A stretch of 64,000 bases of DNA from Escallonia rubra (taxonomy: Eukaryota > Streptophyta > Magnoliopsida > Escalloniales > Escalloniaceae). Position 1 is the stretch's first letter. Every line of letters starts with the position of its first letter. Below are positions 56,801 to 64,000 of the stretch, piece after piece. The DNA is taken from positions 1 through 64,000 of the forward strand of contig JAVXUO010000239.1 of the NCBI GenBank assembly GCA_033065855.1, in the 5' to 3' direction. The position numbers and the translations under genes were made by a program. The notes beneath the pieces are model-generated. The model searched no databases. It was given only the letters and a program-made list of their open reading frames with translations, and was not told where the DNA came from.

Positions 56801-57729
56801 GTATTAGCGCGTGAACGCGCTGGTACAAAGTTGAGTCGGTGAGAATCCTCGTGGGGCACGGCAAAGATGCTCTGTTGATACTCGGAAGACCAATAGGAAG
56901 GAATGGACAGGGAGTCAATGGTCAACTCCTTTTTTAATTTTAGTATTAAATTTTTTTATGCTGTTTACCCTTTTTTTGCACCTTTAAAAAAGATCAAATT
57001 CGCATCTAATAGTTTAATTTGTTATCTTAACCTCATTATTTTGGTATTAAATTTGCATAAATTGACCTTTTTTTTTCCTTATTCTAGAGGCTTAAAATAA
57101 CTTGGCCTAATTTTTTTTTCAAGAACATGAAGTGAATTTATATTCTTTACTAAATGCAGCTCATACAAAAATTTATTTTCAGCCTAAAAAAATACGATAC
57201 GGCTATATACATTGATATGTTGTATAATTAAATCTTCAAAAAGCATAATTATACATATTAATATAATTAAAATAAAGCAAATGCTGATTAAACTACCCGA
57301 TAATAAAAAAATAATTATCGCTCAATACCCGTCCCATCGTTAATGAATAGAACTTGTTGCTTTCAATTTTTAAACCAAGGCATAAAGACAATTTTTTAAC
57401 AGCACTTCAAATAACTAAACATTACATACCTTTTGTGTTGCTAAACAATGAGAGCCATTTCAATTAAAGGGTGGCGCAAATTGCTACTATCAAAAGAAAG
57501 TAATATAAAAATATTAGTTTTTTTTTGAAAAAAAAAAAAAAAAAATGTTTGTTAAACATTAAAAAGAGGGGAAGACTTATTTGCAAAATTTGAGGGTAAT
57601 CCAATTTATGCCATGTCAATGTAAAGTCCCTTGTTGCCAATTATGTAAATCCTACAAGTAAAAAATCTTGACGACCAAAACGAAAAAAATAAAAAAAAGA
57701 AAAAGCAAGTATAAATTCTTGGCTTAGCC

Positions 57730-57813
57730 ATGGCCACCGCCCACCGCCTCCACAATTGCTTCGCCCTAACACCCATAGTGCACGAAAATACGCCGATCCG
57801 ATTAAAGTTCCAG
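57730..57813 (+). other. Putative first leader exon of cyclin T, with a uORF
   Basis: GCCATGGCC opens 28 codons (MATAHRLHNCFALTPIVHEN...) that end exactly at TTCCAG|GTATCC. The cyclin T start is preceded by an acceptor (TTTTGCAG|ATTACTAG, exon from 59724). If joined, the frame would stop after 12 more codons, before the cyclin ATG, making a 40-codon uORF. This is inferred from splice signals only. A different gene, or a leader confined to 59724 onward, is possible. Confidence 0.3.
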
Positions 57814-59723
57814 GTATCCTTTATCTCTCGCAGCTCTGTTTGGTCATTAAAAAATCTAGGGTTGACTTTCAATTTTCTAGCTTTCCATTATTTTCTTGCA
57901 GTTTTGGTGCAATGAATTTGGTACTTCGAAGTTTGAATCTTTATCGCATGTTATAGTTGGATTTGTTGCTATTGCTGCTTACAATTGTACGCTCTTGAAG
58001 GGCTTTTCTTCGATTTGTTTTTGGGATGGATTTGCGTCAGTTTTGGTTGCTCATCTCTTCAAATTCTTTGTTAAGTTTTCTTTTGTAGTGGTGTCAATAA
58101 GGAGGAGTTTGAATGCTTGCTTATTATTTTCGTTGAATTTCTTGTAATGCTGCTGATCGTAAATCTCTTCGGAGCTGTTCTTCATGGGTTGTTTTGGTTT
58201 GTTATAAAGAAGTCCAAATATGTTATTACAGTAACTACTTACAAGTAAAACTTTGTGTCTGATAAGTTGGAATTGAATAAAGAGTAGTGATGATTGGATG
58301 AGGTCACATATAGGGTCATCGATTTTTCTATATAAAAACTTTGCAATTAGTTCCTTTTCGTACTTGAAAGTAAAAGGAGATAGAGTGATGACATGGGAGG
58401 AGACCAGGAGAAGGTCTGGTTCTTGTATGTGTGTAGATATTGAGCACGGTACCCGTGGTTCTTTGAAACTAATCATCCCTACGACAAAACAAATAGTTAA
58501 ATGGTGTCCAATTCCAGATTACTTTAGGCCTTTATATCCCCCAGTAAGAAGAAGTGATTGGTGCCAATTAGATGGGGTACGAGTGTACAAGGTATGGATA
58601 GACCTAGACTGGCATTGGGATAGATTATGCGAAAGACGTGAGTGCTAGGAATTATCACAGAACAAGTGAAGGATTCATGGGATAAAGGGATGATGGTGAT
58701 GACATGATAGTGATCATGATATCTTGTTATGGCACTTGGGACACATTTGGTCTTTAGTGCACAGGTCATATTTCTTACAACTTCTTGCTGTGTCTAGACA
58801 GGTGAGTTTTTGTTCTGGGTTTCACCCCTTCTGGTGGCTGTTCTTTTTCCCCTTCCATATATTTACAAAAACAGAAGAAAAAACAGAAAATTCCGCAGCA
58901 AACCTTATGACAATGGTAAATTTTCCAGCCTAGAGGTCATTTATTCAAAGCGCAAAATAGCCTCCCCAAGATTGTGGGGAAAGGTTGGGTAGTATTTACC
59001 CGCCCTGAATTCACGCAATGGTGGGAGTCTTGTGCACTACATCGCATATTCGCATGTTGTTCCCGTATTCCTGTAGCTATCTTAATACCCACATTTGTCC
59101 CTATTTTTGGACGCCAAATGCCTTGTATATTTTTCATCTGGTTCACCGAAGGTCAAGTTCTTACTAATACTATATAGGATTCGAAAGTGATCGTTTTGCG
59201 CTTGCTTCCAAGTTAGGAATTTGGCAGGTATATTTACTAAAGAATCTGGTTTGTGTGCTGAAAGTCCACGTTTTAAATCAGACACGCATGTAGGCATGTG
59301 ACTCTTGTAGTTTTACACCTCTGTGATCTTGTTTATCAAGCAATTTGGGTAAGATAGGGAGAACATAGGGGAAGTTTTTGTTTCTGTAACCTTTATGTGA
59401 GGTATGCTTTAGTATTATAGGATTTTCTGTTAGTTAATAGAAAATGATATGTAACTCTTGGCTTCAAAAGTTTTGTGCAACTCGCTGAATTCCTGGAAGG
59501 CAAGTATAATACAAACTACATGTTTAGCAGTCATGATGAGGCATTCTAGAGTGCTCTTAAAGTAACTAGCATGAAAACTTCTCGACTGTTTCTGCCTTGA
59601 TGTGTATTCTTTTCACTTGGATATACTTGTAGGTGGACAACATTTCATGTTATTCAAATAATATGTTTGGTCCTAATTTATTGGATTAACCTACAATTGT
59701 ACCTTGTTGCTTCTGTTTTGCAG
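57814..59723 (+). other. Probable cyclin T leader intron
   Basis: No recognisable protein domain. Frames of 83 and 116 codons (57896-58147, 58298-58648) have no known content. The region is bounded by a usable donor and acceptor, consistent with a long first intron. Confidence 0.3.
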
Positions 59724-59821
59724 ATTACTAGTTTGTGGCTTTTCCATCGTGTGAACTTCTAGTGTGCAGAATATCACATATATATCCTCTCATCCTCGTA
59801 CACGATTGAGAGAGGGAAACC

Positions 59822-62740
59822 ATGGCAGGGCAGTTGCCAGGTAATCGTTCTTGGCTTGGAATTGCAAGAGATGAAAATAGCAGTTACTTGCATGAAGAGC
59901 TGCAGTGTTATACACGCAAGTGGTATTTCAGCAAAGAAGAAATAGAAGATCATTCTCCATCAAGAAGTGATGGCATTGATCAAAAGGAGGAGTCACATTT
60001 GCGAAAGTTGTACTGCTCATTTTTGCAAGAGCTTGGCATGGAGCTTAAAGTGTAAGCTCCTGCTTTGACGTGAATATGGGGAAAGCGTGAGATTTGGAAC
60101 TGCAGAAATGATATACCCTTTTAACAAAATATATCAACCCCCCCACAACACACACACACCAACCCACAGTCCCAGCCCGATTAGAATTAATTTTTTTTTG
60201 AAGTTTTCTTTTACTTAAATATGGTCACGTATATCTTAATTTCCTTTCCTAGTGGGAGGTTTCCTAGATCCCGACAACTCGAGGTCAAGTCTGCTCCCGT
60301 AGGCCTTCAATCAGGATTCTACGTTTGAATGTTTTAACTATCACTAGATTGAGATATGGACGCACATCTGAAGTCAAGTGTCTGCCTCCTTTCCCTGTTT
60401 TCTGGTACAGTTGTAATTATACCTACTTATTACTACTTTGATATTATTCACTGGTTCACCTTAGAGCTTTCCCCTTCTTCATACGTGACCAATTCACTCA
60501 AGCCTTTAGTTTCTCGGAACATCTTGGAGGTTTTATTTATCACATGGTACTTTTTTCTTTTCCTTTCTTCTCATTTGATGTCATCTTTTTACCTGTGTAC
60601 TCGCCTTTGAAAGCTATCTGGCATTCTGCCTTGAATTAGTGCTTTATGATCTGTTCTATTTTTCAGGCCTCAGGTGACTATAGCAACTGCAGTGATGTTG
60701 TGCCATAGATTTTATATGCGCCAGTCTCACGCAAGGAATGATTGGCAGGTATAGTTTGTGTATACATGGTTTTATGGTTGCTGTAAAGTGAGGTTGAAGC
60801 CTACGTACGTAGTAAGCTGTCTTACTTGGACTGAAACAACTAGGCAGTTTGCTCATGTATTAAGGGATTTGTTGGTTCTTTTTTCTTTGGGCAGTATTTG
60901 ACAAATTGTATGTGGGTGGGTTGTTTCTGTATTGAAACAAGGTGCAACATAATCAGATTTTTCTATTGAAGTTTTATTTGTACTTCAATATGCATTTTTT
61001 TAAATAGGGTGGTGACTTTTGCAGACAATTGCAACTGTATGCATGTTCCTTGCCTGCAAAGCAGAAGAAACACCACGGTGGCTATCTGATGTTGTTGTTG
61101 TGGCCTATAAATTGATGTATAAATGGGATCCTTCTGCTCCGCAAAGAATCAAGCAGAAGGTAAGCCAGATGAGGCTGTGATAAGTTGGTTGTTTGTTTTC
61201 AAGTGGTTGAGTTGCTCATCTTTTGGTCTTTCTTTTTTGTAGGAAGTTTATGACAAGCAAAGGGAATTAATTTTGATTGGGGAGAGACTTTTATTAGCAA
61301 CAGTTGCTTTTGATCTCAATATTGAACATCCTTACAAGCCACTTGTTGCTGCTCTTAAAAAATTGGAGACTTCTCATAAGGATCTTGTGAAAGTAGCATG
61401 GAATTTTGTCAATGATTGGTCAGTAGTTTCTGTTTTTCTCATGCAAAAAATTTACTTCTTTAAGTCACCTAAAAAATCTGAAGTGTCTAATGTATTGGAT
61501 CTATAGGCTGCGTACTACCATCTGCTTGCAGTACAAACCCCATTATATTGCAGCTGGTTCTATCTTCCTTGCTGCCAAATTTCAGAAAGTGAAACTGCCT
61601 ACGGTGAATGGAAAGGTTTGGTGGATGCAGTTTGATGTCACCCCTAAACGACTGGAAGGTTCGTTACATACATCTCTCTTTTTCTTACATATCAGCTTTT
61701 ACAAGTAACTTTTGAAATTCTGGACGAGTTTATGAATAATTGAAGGATATGTCAGAAGCTTGATGGAAATTTTGACATGAACTGCATGTGGGGGCTTGGT
61801 TTGCATGCATAGGGTATTCTTCTGATTTTGTTGGACAATTATATCAATCTAGTTTCTCTTGACTATAAAGCTTCCCTTAGGATCAGATCTATATGAATTT
61901 TTTCCAGGATAATTAGGTTTGTTTTGGTAGTGATACTAATATCAGAGGTTTTTGATGAGGTAAATACAGTTTGTTGCTACGTCTTTGTCTAGTTCAAATT
62001 GTGATATATCTGCATACTACTGTTGAGGTGGTTATACTAGCTTGGTCAATAGTCCCTTGGCATCCTACATTAATGGTTTTTTTTTTTTTTAAATCTTTGT
62101 TACTTTCCTCATTTGTAATCTGAGAAGTTACATTTTTATATCTTACATTGCGGTTTGATTGATCTCTTAAACAATTGTTTCAGAGGTGATCCAGCAGATG
62201 ATGGGGTTGTTGGAGCAAAACCGTAAACAAGTTCAACCACCAGTTCGTAGAACGGTGACCGATTCAAAACCAGGTATAGGAAAAGCAAAGTCCGACAGCC
62301 CACAGTCGTGCATTATAAGTAGTGGCTCAGTTGTTGCTCAAGATACTAGAACTTTACCTCCAAAAGAAGCCAATCCTGCAATCTCCAACTGCAGCCAGGA
62401 ACATAAGTGTGTTGAGGTTCAGGATGTTACAAAGCAAGCATCGCATTGCCAGACAAGTGATTGCGGTAGTGCAGGTAGCGTTGTTGAGGATTGCGATGGT
62501 AAGCCAAGAGCGGGGAAAGCAGATAAAGACTCAAGTCTGAAGATAGCATCCGTTGCTGGGACCGAGGTAGATGTAACTCGGATTAAGGAATTAAAGAGGA
62601 AGAGATTGGATAGAATCTCGAATATGAAATCAATAAAAACCATGGAAGACGAGATAGATAGCGAAGTTTGGATAGAGAAAGAGTTGGAAAATGGTATAGA
62701 GTCTCACTCTGCTGCTATAGAGAAGCGAAGGAGATTTTGA
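59822..62740 (+). CDS. Cyclin T1-type cyclin (P-TEFb regulatory subunit)
   Basis: Six coding exons (59822-60051, 60667-60748, 61025-61159, 61243-61418, 61507-61658, 62184-62740) with GT-AG introns and matching phases give 443 residues. The N-terminus ([14 protein letters not shown]) is the cyclin T/K/L signature. Cyclin box 1 is at about 60-150, with [11 protein letters not shown] at 112-122, and box 2 at about 165-260. [17 protein letters not shown] follows. The C-terminal 170 residues are polar and disordered, with a basic RIKELKRKR stretch. T cyclins partner CDK9-like kinases (CDKC in plants) that phosphorylate the RNA polymerase II tail for elongation. It most resembles Arabidopsis CYCT1;3, which is shorter than the CYCT1;4/1;5 proteins. 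Paralogue assignment is from memory. Confidence 0.94.
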
Positions 62741-64000
62741 GTTTCGTAAACTTGTAGGGGATTTGTGCCACTTGCTGAAAGTACTACTACAGAGAGCAAC
62801 CTTCAGCTTGGATAACGGACTTCAGCAATTTTTTTGTAAGTATTGGATCAATTTTTTTGTATCACTACAATTCCATTTTTTTAATGGAGTCTAATTTTCG
62901 TACTTGCTGTTCTTTCCACTGTTGCACCTTCTGCATAACGTTGTGTATGCTCATACTTTTCGCGCAACTTAGAAAAACATCCAGGGAGGTGCTGAGTTTG
63001 CGGCAAACATCCATTTTGTTAACATATTTTGATTATTAGACAGGATTTACCAGGATAAGTTGGAAGGTGTAGAGGTAAGCAAGATTGAATTGACATTTGT
63101 TTTCATTTCTTAGTATACCATTAACTTGGCTAAGAAAGTTACTTATAAAGCAGGTAGGGGAATATCCTTTGTTAAATCGGTGAGGCCTTACGGGCTGACC
63201 AACAAGAAAATAAACGTAACCGATCTGGACCTGTTGGGGCTATTGTTCGCCTAAACAATGTACCACGATTTGGAGACTGCTTCCTACTTATCGTTTCATC
63301 TGTGCAAACTTTTCCATTTAATCTTTCGTTTGTTGTGTATGGCGATGGGCAGAAAATAAATTTGTACCACCTTGCCATGAGTCTGAAGTGTGGCTCACCC
63401 TACATCTCCATCAGTCATTTCCTTTGGATAAGGTTCGAGACAAGAAGGGTCTTTGCTTAGCAAAGCAGGAAGAGCTGCAATATTCGATATGTCCAAGTTA
63501 GAAAATGACAATTTTCGTGACAACTCTGGTGGTTTGGTGATGGCCTAAAGAGGAGCATTCATTTAGCTAATTGGCACCTCAAAGATTTCGTTGTACTGGT
63601 AGCCTTCCATCCTTCTACTGCTAGTCTCCCAAGCTATAAACTATCAATCGTCCACCTTATCTCCGGAAGGTATTATTGTTCGATAGGCGCGCGACAGTAT
63701 GTTCAACGACAACTAAACACGAGGGTTCCGCTAGCTGGCAACATCCACCATGCACCACCCATGTCCGCGTTCCCAATACCATCACCTCTCTTTAAATAGG
63801 AGGATTCGTGGCATGTCATTTCCCACTAAGGTTCTTCGCTTTGCCTATTTGCTTAATGAGGGCATACTTGGCAAGTTCTAGAGATTGTGTTATATCGTAA
63901 AAGTTTTATTTGTCCGTGTATCTTGGACACTTCTGTTTGTAATGTCTTTTACCATGTAAACTACATAAATATTAAAAGTTTCTTCTTGGCAATAAAAAAA
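62741..64000. other. Cyclin T 3' UTR and right-hand flank
   Basis: The first few hundred bases are presumably the 3' UTR, with AATAAA at about 63354. No further gene could be recognised to the window end. Confidence 0.4.

Larger units (their letters stand above)
55554..57729. other. Gene-free stretch upstream of the cyclin T gene
   Basis: No gene recognised. It contains the G16 run and the 71-bp duplication listed separately. Several TGGGCC/GGCCCA (site II-like) words at 56470-56800 are typical of promoters of proliferation-related plant genes. 57100-57600 is very AT-rich. Confidence 0.45.

Noticed and set aside
58298-58648. 116-codon ATG frame upstream of cyclin T
   Set aside because: No family resemblance, and it falls in a probable leader intron.
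1-64000. CRISPR arrays, bacterial operons, tRNA or rRNA genes
   Set aside because: No regularly spaced identical repeats, no operon-like gene packing, and no convincing tRNA cloverleaf or rRNA sequence found by eye; a covariance-model search would settle the RNA question.
1-64000. LTR retrotransposons or other virus-like elements
   Set aside because: No long terminal repeats, gag, protease or integrase-like coding seen; the reverse transcriptase present is non-LTR with an APE-type endonuclease.

Overview
The window looks like nuclear DNA of a eudicot plant. It is AT-rich, with introns of plant type (GT-AG, AT-rich), small gene families typical of angiosperms and large gene-poor stretches filled with transposable elements. 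Nothing seen fixes the genus. Five host genes are recognised. On the minus strand are an S1-group bZIP transcription factor (5785-6261) whose long leader carries the sucrose-control SC-peptide uORF (6465-6590), and a group C MAP kinase (25463-27339, two coding exons). On the plus strand are an intronless mitochondrial-type P-class PPR gene (33475-34875), a two-exon BAHD/HXXXD acyltransferase (44078-46606) and a six-coding-exon cyclin T1 gene (59822-62740). From memory of Arabidopsis locus numbers, bZIP2/MPK7 and a HXXXD acyltransferase/CYCT1;3 are each adjacent pairs there, so the window may hold two conserved gene pairs pulled apart by transposons. || Mobile DNA dominates the rest. A complete L1-type LINE (13160-19599, minus strand) with long ORF1 and ORF2 and a perfect 14-bp target duplication lies between bZIP and MPK. 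A full-length hAT transposon (50305-53925) with an open 687-codon transposase and a perfect 8-bp target duplication lies between the acyltransferase and cyclin T. Small non-autonomous families include a three-copy MITE family with TTTGGCT ends, a two-copy family with T-rich arms around a GGT/GGC core, a two-copy family with GGGTGAGTA ends, a hAT-like element at 38890-39551, and a GC-rich element at 32335-32562 made of three successive hairpins with CACTA-like ends. || Smaller structure: three 94-bp tandem units (42001-42282), a GC-rich irregular minisatellite (about 41525-41765), a 71-bp tandem duplication, a long fold-back (30768-30955), and a tandem segmental duplication downstream of the acyltransferase (47227-47810 and 48161-48930) in which only the second copy carries a MITE and a tiny A-tailed insertion. 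The least expected pattern is a set of very short insertions (about 12-21 nt) that are essentially a poly(A)/poly(T) stub plus a few bases, each flanked by 11-16 bp direct repeats. They look like the extreme 5'-truncated limit of LINE target-primed insertion. Two of them share the end TCGACC-A(n), and the intact LINE also ends in ACC-A(n). || How the genes relate: the bZIP is expected to be translationally repressed by sucrose through its leader peptide, the kinase is a TEY signalling kinase, cyclin T is the regulatory partner of CDK9-type kinases, the PPR protein acts on organelle RNA, and the acyltransferase works in acyl-CoA dependent ester or amide formation. They are independent host genes, not an operon or cluster.
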